A stretch of 43,356 nt of DNA, from assembly GCA_018676675.1 (NCBI GenBank), contig JABHEG010000329.1:1-43356 (forward strand), given 5' to 3'. Numbering within the stretch: position 1 is the stretch's first letter; the number at the start of each line of letters is the position of its first letter. Below, piece after piece: positions 25,722 to 33,995 of this stretch. Source of the DNA: Lentisphaerota bacterium (GTDB lineage: Bacteria; Verrucomicrobiota; Lentisphaeria; Oligosphaerales; JABHEG01). Under the pieces are notes generated by a model that worked only from the letters and a program-made list of their open reading frames with translations, was not told where the DNA came from and searched no databases. The position numbers were made by a program, and so were the translations under genes.

Positions 25722-28158
25722 GGTCGTCAAAGTAGACCTTTCCCCCACCCTCGAACCCATCGACGATCAGAATCGGCAGGACCATTTTTACCTCTTCATC
25801 GCCAACCTTTTCCGGAACGTCGGCGGCAACGGCCAACGCTGTCCACCGGCCGGGAATGGGAACGACCTTGGACGATGTAGATGGCAGGTTCATCCCAGCC
25901 CCGTTTCGCAATGTCATGGCTAACTCCGCCGTGCCCGGCGACACCTGGTCGGTGGGAACATACACGAAGCACACGAGCGCATAGCGGCCCGGAGTGATCG
26001 GCAACGCCTGAACGGGCCCACCCCGGCGCATTCCATCGCAGAGGACACTGAACTCGCCCGTGTGCGCCACATCGCTGCTGCGTCGCATGGATCCCGTGCC
26101 GAACTTCACCCACCACGTCCAGTCAGCCGCCGCTCCGCCCTTACCTTCCTCGAATGAGGCATTCTGCGAGAGAGACACGAGTTTGCCGTCGAAGAGTGTG
26201 AGCATCATGCGGGCCTGCTGTCGCAACAGGTCACTGGACGCGCTCTCGGCCAGTTCACGGATGCGGCGTCGAGTCGCCCCCTCCCCCTGAGACGCAATGT
26301 CGTAAACGGACCACAGCGAACCGCTGCTCCATGAGTCACCACTCAGAAGCCCGCCTCGGGTGATGGGAATCGGGTGAACCAGCACAGGGTGTTTGGAGAA
26401 CTCCTCCAAGGCAAGGACGCGACGGCGGTGAGCGGCATCCACTGCACGATCGATCCCGGCAAGCGCCTGGAGGGCCTCATCATCCGTGGTAATCGCCATG
26501 CCCTTCCTGGCTCCCCCCGCCTTGAACGCGTACGCCGTGACTTCGTAGTACTCGAACGCCTGAAGGACCAGACGCCCCCGTGCCTTCTGCTTGTCGGTCT
26601 GTGCCAACTCGACCGCTTTCTCCAACCAGCCTCTGCACGTGTCGATTTCCGACAGCTCAACATCGCTCAAATACCGCGGATCGGCAAAGCTCAGGTACTG
26701 CCCGCCCTTGCTGAACCAGGACGACTCCAGGACACGTCTGGTCCAGAAGTCCTCCCAATGCGCATAGTACTTGGCCAGATAAGGCGCCCCTGCCGGCCCG
26801 ACGCAACGTTCGTACCACTCGCTCAGCAACGCATCCACGTCACTCCCGGGATCCCACTGCAACTTCAGAGAGACGTACAGTTTCGGGCCCTCACCCCAAT
26901 TCGGATAGGCTTCGGCATACAGGGCCCTGACCCCGTTGGCATGGCCAAACCGGTAGTAATCAGCCATGTGATGAAACCAGACACGCGGAAGCACGTACGG
27001 CGTCCCGTAGATGTAGTCATACCATCCCAGTGTGGGACTCCTGGCGTGCCAGGCCCGGGTGAGTCGCTCCCCTTCCTCACGCAAGTCGGGATCAACCCAC
27101 TTCATCCGGTCGTACGTCATGTAGGGGATCAGTCGCTCGTGCACACGTACATTCTCCGGAGGCGCAGCGACTTCGCTGTAGGCCAGGCAACCGAACACCT
27201 TGTCTGGATGCTTTGCCAGAACTCCGTCGATGACGTCGTTTGCCCATCCGTAAAAGAGATCCGAGTAATCCACCCGGTTCAGGAAGTTCTTCGCACCTGA
27301 AATCCGCCCCAGGCACTTCTCACACTGACAGTACCCGCTGCTGTCATTCGTCCCCAACGAAAATGATGTCCTGGTCGGAGCAGCATCGAACGATGCAACA
27401 ATGTTCTTGATCGCCTCCGCGGTGATCCCCGGCGCCGTGAAACACGGTTGCCAGCCATGCGTTGCGTTCGTCTCGGGCAGGAACCGCTTGTCCTTCTTGA
27501 CTGGAAAGAACTCAGGGTTCGTCGTCGTGTACGTCTCAGGCGGGAACAACTTGATGAGATTGTGGTGGAAGCTGACCCGTCCATGCATCCTGTTCCGCCG
27601 CGCCCACGCTGCCTGAACGTTGCCGCGCAACCCGCTGAAGAGGCGAGAGAAGAACGCCGGTTCAGACCGAACGGGCACGCGTGGAACGGCGATGCGAGCG
27701 CTGGTGGGGACATCCGTACCGTCCTTGCCCGGCAACAACCAACGAACCCCCACATAGCGTTCGAGGAACTCGTAGACCCCAAACTCTGTTCCCCAGTCAG
27801 TTGGGCCGCAGATGAACACCGTCCGGTCATCCGGGAACGAGATGGAGAAGCCATCCGCGTCGAGCCCTTCACAGGCGTCCGGAAAGGCCTTTGTGGGAGC
27901 ACTCCTGCCGACACAGATGCGCCCGGGAAGGCCCAGGGTCTCCACATCGGCCACCGGCAGAACCGCCCCGCTGGCTTCCTCAACGCAGGCAATAAGCGTC
28001 GCGACAGCCCCCTGAATCTGCTCGGGAGCATCTCCGGGAACGACAACACTCACCAGCGGCTTCCCGCCATCGACAATCACGAGATCGGACGCCGGGGATA
28101 GACACGAGGCGAACAGCAGGACAACCACGGTCGGAATACCCATTCTGCAGCGGCACAT
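25696..28158 (-). CDS. Secreted DUF4838 protein (alpha-glucuronidase-like N-domain)
   Basis: An 820-residue exported protein. The ATG at 28158 has GGAGG about 9 nt upstream; a signal peptide (IPTVVVLLFASCLSPAS) follows. Residues about 25-160 resemble the GH67 alpha-glucuronidase N-domain: DRTVFICGPTDWGTEFGVYE and then FLERYVGVRWLLPG. The DUF4838 TIM-barrel region carries FSLGTNDSSGYCQCEKC (Asn271, Asp272, Cys277, Cys279, Cys282) and WYDYIYGTPYVLP. Residues about 645-815 are a jelly-roll carbohydrate-binding-like domain (NASFEEGKGG, GEFSVLCDGMRRGG, GGKVYFDDLILHRFEE). Family members sit in glycan-utilisation clusters, with activity mostly untested. It diverges from the BNR gene at 28349 and overlaps the preceding plus-strand gene at its 3' end. 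Confidence 0.87.
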   Translation of the reverse strand: MCRCRMGIPTVVVLLFASCLSPASDLVIVDGGKPLVSVVVPGDAPEQIQGAVATLIACVEEASGAVLPVADVETLGLPGRICVGRSAPTKAFPDACEGLDADGFSISFPDDRTVFICGPTDWGTEFGVYEFLERYVGVRWLLPGKDGTDVPTSARIAVPRVPVRSEPAFFSRLFSGLRGNVQAAWARRNRMHGRVSFHHNLIKLFPPETYTTTNPEFFPVKKDKRFLPETNATHGWQPCFTAPGITAEAIKNIVASFDAAPTRTSFSLGTNDSSGYCQCEKCLGRISGAKNFLNRVDYSDLFYGWANDVIDGVLAKHPDKVFGCLAYSEVAAPPENVRVHERLIPYMTYDRMKWVDPDLREEGERLTRAWHARSPTLGWYDYIYGTPYVLPRVWFHHMADYYRFGHANGVRALYAEAYPNWGEGPKLYVSLKLQWDPGSDVDALLSEWYERCVGPAGAPYLAKYYAHWEDFWTRRVLESSWFSKGGQYLSFADPRYLSDVELSEIDTCRGWLEKAVELAQTDKQKARGRLVLQAFEYYEVTAYAFKAGGARKGMAITTDDEALQALAGIDRAVDAAHRRRVLALEEFSKHPVLVHPIPITRGGLLSGDSWSSGSLWSVYDIASQGEGATRRRIRELAESASSDLLRQQARMMLTLFDGKLVSLSQNASFEEGKGGAAADWTWWVKFGTGSMRRSSDVAHTGEFSVLCDGMRRGGPVQALPITPGRYALVCFVYVPTDQVSPGTAELAMTLRNGAGMNLPSTSSKVVPIPGRWTALAVAADVPEKVGDEEVKMVLPILIVDGFEGGGKVYFDDLILHRFEE

Positions 28159-28348
28159 ACTCAGATCCTCCAGGATTCACAAACTCCCAGGCTCAATATT
28201 CTGGCATCAGTCAGCTACTAGGATAGGTTGCTCCCAACTGATTGCCAGACGCCCGTCATACCAGGTGACACTATGACGATTCGCAGAGATGATCGCCCGG
28301 TTCTTCCCAAGCGCTCCCATGCCGGGCCCCGCTGTACAAGGAGAGAAC

Positions 28349-29341
28349 ATGTCCTGGCTGAACGTCGAAAATGTGACTTGTCTTCCGTCAGGTCCGGAAG
28401 TCCACGAGGCCTTCCCCCGCATGGTGCGGGCTCGCAACGACGACCTGCTCCTGTTCACGCGACTGGGAACCAGCCACGCGTCTGATCCGGCCGCCATCGT
28501 AGTGCGGACATCAAGCGATGACGGCAAGACGTGGTCTGAAAAACGCGAACTCCGGACGGATCCCGGCGGGACAGAGTGGACCGCCCACAACCCCGTTGCA
28601 GTGGTGGCACCGGACGGCACGGTTATCCTGTGGTGCTCACGCTACCATTGGGGTGAACACCGCAAGCGACACTGCATCATCAGTCGGTCTCATGACCATG
28701 GCGCAACCTGGGACGCCTTCGAACAGTTCGACAGCTCGCCGGATCGCTGCTGCTACTACGTGACCGATGCCAAATCCATAGATGACACGATCATGGCCGT
28801 AAGCACCTGCTTCAACGCTGAAGGGCGGGAACCGGCCTTCAATCTCTGCTGGAACAGCCCGGACAGCGGACGGACGTGGACCGTTGTGAGTCAGATGACC
28901 GCTCCAGAGGACAATCTCGGAGACGAAGTGACCATCGCCCCGCTGGAGGGACTTCAGGCGATCGTTCTCCTTCGCGGGCGTCGGCGAGACGGGACCTCCC
29001 GGTACAGAACGCCGGACGCGGGAAAGACGTGGTCACCTCAAGAGGCGATAACGGAGCAGGTGGGAGTCCTGCAGCGCCCGCTTCTCACCCGGCTCGGCCC
29101 TGAGCGATGGTTGCTGACCGGAAGGCAGGCCGATCGGACGCCGAAGGCTGTTGTTGCCTACCTCTCAGACGACAACGCTCAGACATTCTGCGGACCGGAG
29201 ATCATCCACGAGTATCACGAAGACGGAGCCTACACCTCGGTTCTGCGAGTGGGCCCCGGGACGTTCAGGATGGCGTTCTACTCCGACGCCGTCACCCCGA
29301 GAAAGTGCGATCTCTACCTCGCGACCCTGAAGATCGACTAG
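28349..29341 (+). CDS. BNR/sialidase-fold protein, compact form
   Basis: A 330-residue beta-propeller from the ATG at 28349, chosen for the AAGGAG site 6 nt upstream; the open frame from 28289 is not supported. Four regularly spaced Asp-boxes are clear: SSDDGKTWSE, SHDHGATWDA, SPDSGRTWTV and TPDAGKTWSP. No signal peptide, hence probably cytoplasmic. It is of single-domain sialidase size and not closely similar to the two longer BNR proteins in the window, lacking their WYPDRK C-terminus. It diverges from the DUF4838 gene 190 bp away. A perfect hairpin (gcgaga-cgaa-tctcgc, 29355-29370) follows its stop codon. Glycan substrate unknown. Confidence 0.85.
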   Translation: MSWLNVENVTCLPSGPEVHEAFPRMVRARNDDLLLFTRLGTSHASDPAAIVVRTSSDDGKTWSEKRELRTDPGGTEWTAHNPVAVVAPDGTVILWCSRYHWGEHRKRHCIISRSHDHGATWDAFEQFDSSPDRCCYYVTDAKSIDDTIMAVSTCFNAEGREPAFNLCWNSPDSGRTWTVVSQMTAPEDNLGDEVTIAPLEGLQAIVLLRGRRRDGTSRYRTPDAGKTWSPQEAITEQVGVLQRPLLTRLGPERWLLTGRQADRTPKAVVAYLSDDNAQTFCGPEIIHEYHEDGAYTSVLRVGPGTFRMAFYSDAVTPRKCDLYLATLKID

Positions 29342-29354
29342 CGGCGACGGTTGA

Positions 29355-29370
29355 GCGAGACGAATCTCGC
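29355..29370 (+). terminator. Small hairpin after the BNR gene, weak terminator candidate
   Basis: Six-base perfect arms gcgaga and tctcgc enclose the tetraloop cgaa, 14 bp after the stop codon at 29341. There is no T-run behind it, so it may stabilise the mRNA end rather than terminate. Confidence 0.3.
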
Positions 29371-29471
29371 AATGAGCAGGCGAGGGACGACACACCTTGG
29401 GTGCGGGGGGGGGGCCAGGATAGGCGATCGTGGAGCCGAGCAACCCGCGCAGGCAAAAAAAAGCCCGTTGC

Positions 29472-30395
29472 CTACGCCCGGTTGCGCTCATCCAGGAAAC
29501 TCAGCAGCGAAGCCAACGTCTCTACACAAGGCATGCTCTGCCCCGCACTCTGGGCAGCAGCAATCGGACGCCGGTAAATGTACTCCAGCTCAAGTGGACG
29601 TTTGGCCAGGTAGTCCAGCTTCATACTGGGGCTGTAGGGTTTCATCCTCAGGGTAAAGTCGAGCATCTCACTGATGTAGGCCTCCTCGATCTTGTGCCCG
29701 CAAGCTTCCGCTCCACAGCGCAGATCATGCATCAACGCCGCAGCCAATCGACGGGTCTCTACGCAGCCCATGATCTGATCAGTTTCCGTGCCCAGAGCGA
29801 CGGTGAGACCATTGAAAGGAACGTTCCAGAACAGCTTCTTCCAGCGCGCAAGCAGCAGATCCTCATCAGTCGTGCAGGGAATCCCGGCTCGGCAGAACGT
29901 CTCCGCAATCGCCCCCAGCCGCTCGCCGCATGCGGCAGCGAAGGGAGCCAAGGTGACTCGTCCGTAGTCCAAATGTCGAACATGTCCAGGGCCAACCTTG
30001 TTTGAGCACAGGTAGCAGAGCCCACCGGCCACGTCCACCCCCGGAAAGGCTGACGCCACCTCATCTTCGCCGCCAAGTCCGTTCTGCATCAGCAGGACCA
30101 CCGTCCCGCCCCTGAGCAGGGGAGGCAGCAGGTCTGACAGCAGGCCGTTGTGTGTCGTCTTCAGGCAGACACACACGACATCACAAGCCGGCATCTCTGA
30201 AGAACTGGCGTAAGCGTTGACCTCAGACAAGTTGAGATCACCCCATATCGATTCCACCAGCAACCCATTGCTGCGGACATGTTCGTAGTCACTATTGAGG
30301 AGAAAATGGACGTCTTCACCGGATGCGTGAAGACGAGCCCCGTACAGCCCCCCAAGAGCTCCTGCGCCAACGATCGCGTAGCTCAGTCCACTCAT
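29472..30395 (-). CDS. Ketopantoate reductase-like (PanE/ApbA family) dehydrogenase
   Basis: A 307-residue NADPH-type 2-hydroxyacid dehydrogenase. The N-terminal Rossmann motif is YAIVGAGALGGLYGARL (GAGALG at 10-15). Further family marks are VCLKTTHNGLL, LLMQNGLGGEDEV, RWKKLFWNVPFNGLT and the C-terminal helix with SPSMKLD. The ATG at 30395 has GAGAGG 8 nt upstream; an upstream ATG at 30419 lacks support. PanE makes pantoate for CoA synthesis, but many paralogs act on other 2-keto acids, and the neighbours do not point to pantothenate. The 3' side carries TTTTTTTT on the minus strand (near 29455-29462) behind a weak GC-rich stem, a possible terminator. Confidence 0.88.
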   Translation of the reverse strand: MSGLSYAIVGAGALGGLYGARLHASGEDVHFLLNSDYEHVRSNGLLVESIWGDLNLSEVNAYASSSEMPACDVVCVCLKTTHNGLLSDLLPPLLRGGTVVLLMQNGLGGEDEVASAFPGVDVAGGLCYLCSNKVGPGHVRHLDYGRVTLAPFAAACGERLGAIAETFCRAGIPCTTDEDLLLARWKKLFWNVPFNGLTVALGTETDQIMGCVETRRLAAALMHDLRCGAEACGHKIEEAYISEMLDFTLRMKPYSPSMKLDYLAKRPLELEYIYRRPIAAAQSAGQSMPCVETLASLLSFLDERNRA

Positions 30396-30522
30396 GCCTC
30401 TTGCCTCTCTGCGATCCACGCTGGGAGTCAGGGCCAGTCGGCCAATACGGTTACAGGCCTATCAGCCAGTGGAGGGAAGCCGCCCAAATCGGGTCCTGCC
30501 GCAGGCGACGTGTCTCTGTCGC

Positions 30523-31800
30523 TCACTTCTCGTCAATCGCCCGTCGAATCGCGAGCGCCAGGTCATCCGGAACCACAGGTTTGAGAACGTAATCCCGGAT
30601 TCCCACCCCTCGAGCGCGGCCTTCGTCCAGTTTCTCCGAAAACGCTGTACACAGTATGATTGGCGTGTCCGCGCGCATCAACAGTAACGCCTCTGACGTC
30701 TGGAGGCCGTCCATATGCGGCATGGCCAAATCAGTGACAACCACATCGAACTGCCTGGGATCCGCCTGGAACACGGCCAGAGCCTCCAAGCTGCTCCCGC
30801 ACGTGGTGACCTGGTACCCGAGGGCCGACAGCCCTTCCCGGGCCAAGTCCAGGAGTGTCGTCTCGTCGTCCACGAACAGGATCCTCTCCGTCCCCCGGCG
30901 ACGGACCGTTCCCGGTAAGACGGCCGCCTGTGGCACCCTATCGGGCGAATGTACGGGAAGATAGACGGCTAGCGTTGTCCCTCTCCCGGGCTCGCTTGAG
31001 ACCGAAACGTCCCCTCCGTGCCCCTTCACGATGCTCTGCACGGAAGCAAGGCCCATGCCCGTGCTGCCCTCCTCGCCACTCGCCATAGAGAACGGTTCGG
31101 GGATCCCCTCGCCCGTAACACCGTCCGTGCCGCAGCCCGTGTCCGCGACCTCCAGCCGAATGTAGCGCCCCGGGGTTAGGTCAGGGAACTGCGGAGCGTC
31201 TTCCCCGTCCAGGTCCACCGAAACAAGGGAGACCTTCAGCACCCCTCCCGATAGCCGCATGCCCTGAAACGCGTTCGTGAGGAGAGTCGTGATGAGCTGG
31301 TGGATCTGGACAGGGTCCGCCCGCACCGGGTCACATTCAGCAGCAACAGACTGCCTGATCTCGATCGACGCCGGTACCGACGCACGGAAGGTCTTCAGGG
31401 CCTCCTTGAGAATCGGAGCCACCAGCAAAGGAATTCGCTCCCGGTCCTGCAGTCGACTGAACGCCAGAATCTGGGCGACCAGATCCCCAGCCCGGCGCGT
31501 CGACGCGCGGGCTTCTTCCAGGTAGTGTTCGAGCTTCTCGTCACCATGTGCACGTTTGAGCCCAAGTTGCAGGTAACCGGAGATGGCCTGGAGAATATTG
31601 CTGAAATCGTGGGCAATCCCCCCGGCCATGGTTGCCATGGCCTCGAGTTTCCGGGTCTGCCAAAGCTGGTGTTGAAGCGTCGCTTCAGCGCTCTCCTCAG
31701 TACTCCGGAGGCACGCTGTTCCTGTCCCACTCCCGGGGCCAGTTGCGGGCCCGGATTCACCCTCGGATGGATGGCGAGTAGCGCCTGCTCTCTCGTTCAT
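30523..31800 (-). CDS. Hybrid histidine kinase with C-terminal receiver, no sensor domain
   Basis: A 425-residue protein. After a low-complexity Gly/Ser-rich N-tail, the HisKA helix pair carries MAGGIAHDFSNILQAISGYL with His64 as phosphosite. The ATPase domain shows TTLLTNAFQGM (N box), EVADTGCGTDG and STGMGLASVQSIVKGHGG. The receiver (about 305-425) has ILFVDDE, VVVTDLAMPHMDG with Asp357, and YVLKPV with Lys407. There is no PAS, GAF or membrane segment, so it must take its input from a partner protein. The ATG at 31800 has GGAG 10 nt upstream. It lies 127 bp upstream of the PanE-like gene on the same strand. Phosphate may flow from His64 to Asp357 and then to an unlinked phosphotransfer protein. 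Confidence 0.92.
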   Translation of the reverse strand: MNERAGATRHPSEGESGPATGPGSGTGTACLRSTEESAEATLQHQLWQTRKLEAMATMAGGIAHDFSNILQAISGYLQLGLKRAHGDEKLEHYLEEARASTRRAGDLVAQILAFSRLQDRERIPLLVAPILKEALKTFRASVPASIEIRQSVAAECDPVRADPVQIHQLITTLLTNAFQGMRLSGGVLKVSLVSVDLDGEDAPQFPDLTPGRYIRLEVADTGCGTDGVTGEGIPEPFSMASGEEGSTGMGLASVQSIVKGHGGDVSVSSEPGRGTTLAVYLPVHSPDRVPQAAVLPGTVRRRGTERILFVDDETTLLDLAREGLSALGYQVTTCGSSLEALAVFQADPRQFDVVVTDLAMPHMDGLQTSEALLLMRADTPIILCTAFSEKLDEGRARGVGIRDYVLKPVVPDDLALAIRRAIDEK

Positions 31801-32123
31801 GGGAAGATGACTCCAAAAAGGGCTGAGGGCTCAATCGGGCGCCCCCCCGTTCAGGAAATGGCCTTACCACCACGGCTCGTCCCGTGGTCTGACTGCCGCC
31901 GCAAAGAACCATCTCCGCGCGCGCCAGCTTGGCCTCCCGTTCAGCACCAAGGGAAGTATAGCCATCAGCAAAGGGGATACGAACCGAGCGAAAGGGGGAC
32001 GATAGAGGGGAGGACAGGTCGACCGGGCAGTCAGGGAAAACGTACATTACAGCCGTCCACTGCGTAGATGCACTCGTGGGGCTCGGAGACATCACGTCAC
32101 CGCAATCTCGAAAGGCCAAAGTG

Positions 32124-32251
32124 TACTCGGGTAGTGCGGTCCGCCCAGAGAAAAAAGGAAGGGACTGGAGGTGGGAGGAACCTCCAGTCCCTGGGCGGGG
32201 GGAAAGCGAGAAGTTTCGGTCGCACCCCTCGGCTACCCGTGTATGCCGAGG
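32124..32251. ncRNA. Candidate structured RNA element with alternative stems
   Basis: Long-range pairing joins tactcgggtag (32124-32134) to ctacccgtgta (32233-32243) with one mismatch. Inside it, ccgcccag (32141-32148) pairs with ctgggcgg (32191-32198), and gggactggagg (32161-32171) pairs with cctccagtccc (32181-32191). A competing hairpin, cctcggc (32227-32233) / gccgagg (32245-32251), holds the right arm of the outer stem in its loop, so the two folds exclude each other. That is the layout of a switch or of a small RNA ending in a terminator. Strand and product are not known, and no known RNA family is recognised. Confidence 0.35.
32151..32191 (-). terminator. Intrinsic terminator on the minus strand
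   Basis: Read on the minus strand, an 11-bp perfect GC-rich stem (GGGACTGGAGG / CCTCCAGTCCC, nine-base loop) is followed by TTCC and six T residues. This is a strong rho-independent terminator. No convincing minus-strand gene lies just upstream of it, which suggests that it ends a small RNA or a very short gene started within 32.25-32.9 kb. Confidence 0.6.
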
Positions 32252-32916
32252 CGGCCTTTCGTTCTAACAGTTTTTCGTTTCTGAAGCCCTCGACCCGGTC
32301 CGCTCTACCGTTTCTCCAGTGTCACCGACTTGAGCTCCGGGGGCCTCGTAACGTTGTATGCCTCCTCCTATAGCTGATAGCGTGCCAACAAGGCCGCCCA
32401 CGTGACAAAAAGGGAACTCATCCCTCATTCTGAACTCAAATGGAGCGGGTGTTCCGGCATCAGTACCCTCGCCATGGGTCCCGAAGCGTAACCACCGATG
32501 TGCCTCGATTCGGGAACAGAACGTCGAGTCCGTCGAACTTCCACACACATAACATGCTCCCCCCCTGTACGTTAAACACTCTATGTCCCCTTTTGGAAAC
32601 AGTGTTCCCTTTGCGCGCCACTGTGACTTGGTTCACCCAAAGCGCCATTCCCGTGATCTGCGCCAAGTTCCCCACCGGTGCAGCGCCGCATTCCCGAACG
32701 TCGTCGGAAACGCGGGACAGCCCCCACAGGAACGACGACAGACGTCACCAAAACGCGTCCACATTCCTTGATTTGCAGCGCCCTTCACACTACTTTCGAA
32801 CTGCCCCCAGCGGGGCTACCCCGGCCCCCTCGAAGAACCGCGGGAGTCGGCCACGTTTCTCCCGAGAAAACGACACGCAACAGCCCATTCAGATAGCCTC
32901 AAAGGAAGGACTCGAC

Positions 32917-33966
32917 ATGCCGGATGCACAGGATCACCTCCGGGGAGATGGAACACTCCCAATCATCGCCATCAACGCCGATAACTTGGCGGAGGCAGCC
33001 CACAAGGCCATCATCGCCTGCTATGACCAGGGCGCCCGAATCGAGACACCCAAACAGAAGCCCGGAATGAGCCTCGGCTACGATGCCGACATGATCGTGC
33101 GCGTGGCTGACCCGGACAGCGATCCGAGAATCGACTTCGGAGCGATCGTGGAAGATGGGCGAGGCGTGATGCAGTACATCCTCGAGGTCACCCATGGCAT
33201 CCACAACCATTGGAAAAAGTCACCTGAGGAGCCACACTTCTGGGGCTACACGTACAACGAACGTTTTGTCGATCAACTCCCATTCATCTTCCAGCGTATC
33301 AAGGCCGATTGGGACGAGAAAGCAGGGCAATGGGGAGACGGCAAAGGACGGCCGAGCGGCCGCGACTACCAGTTCCTCATCTGGCGCGCGGGTGAAGACA
33401 TTATCCTCGAACAGGACGATCCCCCCTGCTGGCAGCGAGGCCAGATCCGCCTCCTGAAAAATCAGGATGGTGACCTTGTTCTCAACTACATCACCGATTG
33501 GCGCAGCCGAGACCTGGCCAAGGCCTGGAACGAGAACAACGTTGCTCAAGTCGAGCTGATGAAACTGTTCCGGGCAAAGATCTCCGACGTGCTCGGCGTC
33601 GAGGTCAAATTGGGGGCCTACATCGACCGGGCAAGCTCGCTCCATCTCTACGGTCTGTACTTTGACAGAGATGGGCTCGAACAGAGCATCCAGCGAATGA
33701 GAGATACGCCCTATGAGCAGATGAGCATGGCGCTGGAGGACTACTACTCGCTCCCGGATGGAGACGACGCAGAGAGTCTGAAACGACTCATCGCGGCCCA
33801 GACCGATGCTGAGGCCAAGGGGCACGGCAAGAACGCTTCCAAGCACACACTCATCGGCTTGGGCTACGACCTGGCCAACTTCCCCTACCCCGACGAGTGG
33901 AACACATGGCCGAAATCATGGGATGAGGAGCCCAACATCGAGATGCTCGCCCGAGTCCTGCCGTAG
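32917..33966 (+). CDS. Thymidylate synthase-like family protein
   Basis: A 349-residue protein from the ATG at 32917, with AGGAAGGA 6 nt upstream. The C-terminal two thirds follow the thymidylate synthase/dCMP-hydroxymethylase fold: DDPPCWQRGQIRLL places a cysteine (Cys171) where ThyA has PPCH, then LVLNYITDWRSRDLAKAWNE, then an SLHLYG motif (His243, Tyr245) matching the nucleotide-binding H-x-Y. The Trp after the cysteine and the different N-terminus set it apart from canonical ThyA, so it may methylate or hydroxymethylate another pyrimidine nucleotide. No phage or nucleotide genes stand nearby. It is transcribed alone and ends 30 bp from the convergent enolase-superfamily gene. Canonical ThyA function is less likely but not excluded. 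Confidence 0.75.
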   Translation: MPDAQDHLRGDGTLPIIAINADNLAEAAHKAIIACYDQGARIETPKQKPGMSLGYDADMIVRVADPDSDPRIDFGAIVEDGRGVMQYILEVTHGIHNHWKKSPEEPHFWGYTYNERFVDQLPFIFQRIKADWDEKAGQWGDGKGRPSGRDYQFLIWRAGEDIILEQDDPPCWQRGQIRLLKNQDGDLVLNYITDWRSRDLAKAWNENNVAQVELMKLFRAKISDVLGVEVKLGAYIDRASSLHLYGLYFDRDGLEQSIQRMRDTPYEQMSMALEDYYSLPDGDDAESLKRLIAAQTDAEAKGHGKNASKHTLIGLGYDLANFPYPDEWNTWPKSWDEEPNIEMLARVLP

Positions 33967-33995
33967 TGGCGGCAGAACGACGCGATGAGTGGCGG

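Larger units (their letters stand above)
31801..32916. other. 1.1-kb gene-poor stretch with structured element
   Basis: No well-supported gene lies between the hybrid kinase start (31800) and the thymidylate-synthase-like gene (32917). Short frames on both strands (for example at 32264-32548 minus and 32460-32675 minus) show no recognisable domain. The visible structure is at 32124-32251: a multi-stem element and, on the minus strand, a strong intrinsic terminator. The rest probably includes the promoters of both flanking genes. A weak inverted repeat, aacact / agtgtt, lies at about 32574-32605. Confidence 0.55.

Noticed and set aside
411..29341. Naming the three BNR proteins nanH (true sialidases).
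   Set aside because: The Asp-boxes prove the fold only; no Arg triad could be assigned, none of the cytoplasmic ones has a signal peptide, and no sialic acid catabolic genes (nanA, nanE, nanK) are in the window.
29401..29425. Run of G residues (gtgcggggggggggcc-like) in the convergent gap.
   Set aside because: A simple homopolymer in a short intergenic gap; possible assembly slippage, with no structure or partner repeat.
32264..32548. 94-codon minus-strand frame (GTG start) just upstream of the minus-strand terminator, and overlapping shorter ATG frames near 32550.
   Set aside because: GGGGGGAG precedes several possible starts in different frames, and none gives a recognisable or convincingly protein-like product. 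Kept only as part of the unexplained 1.1-kb stretch.
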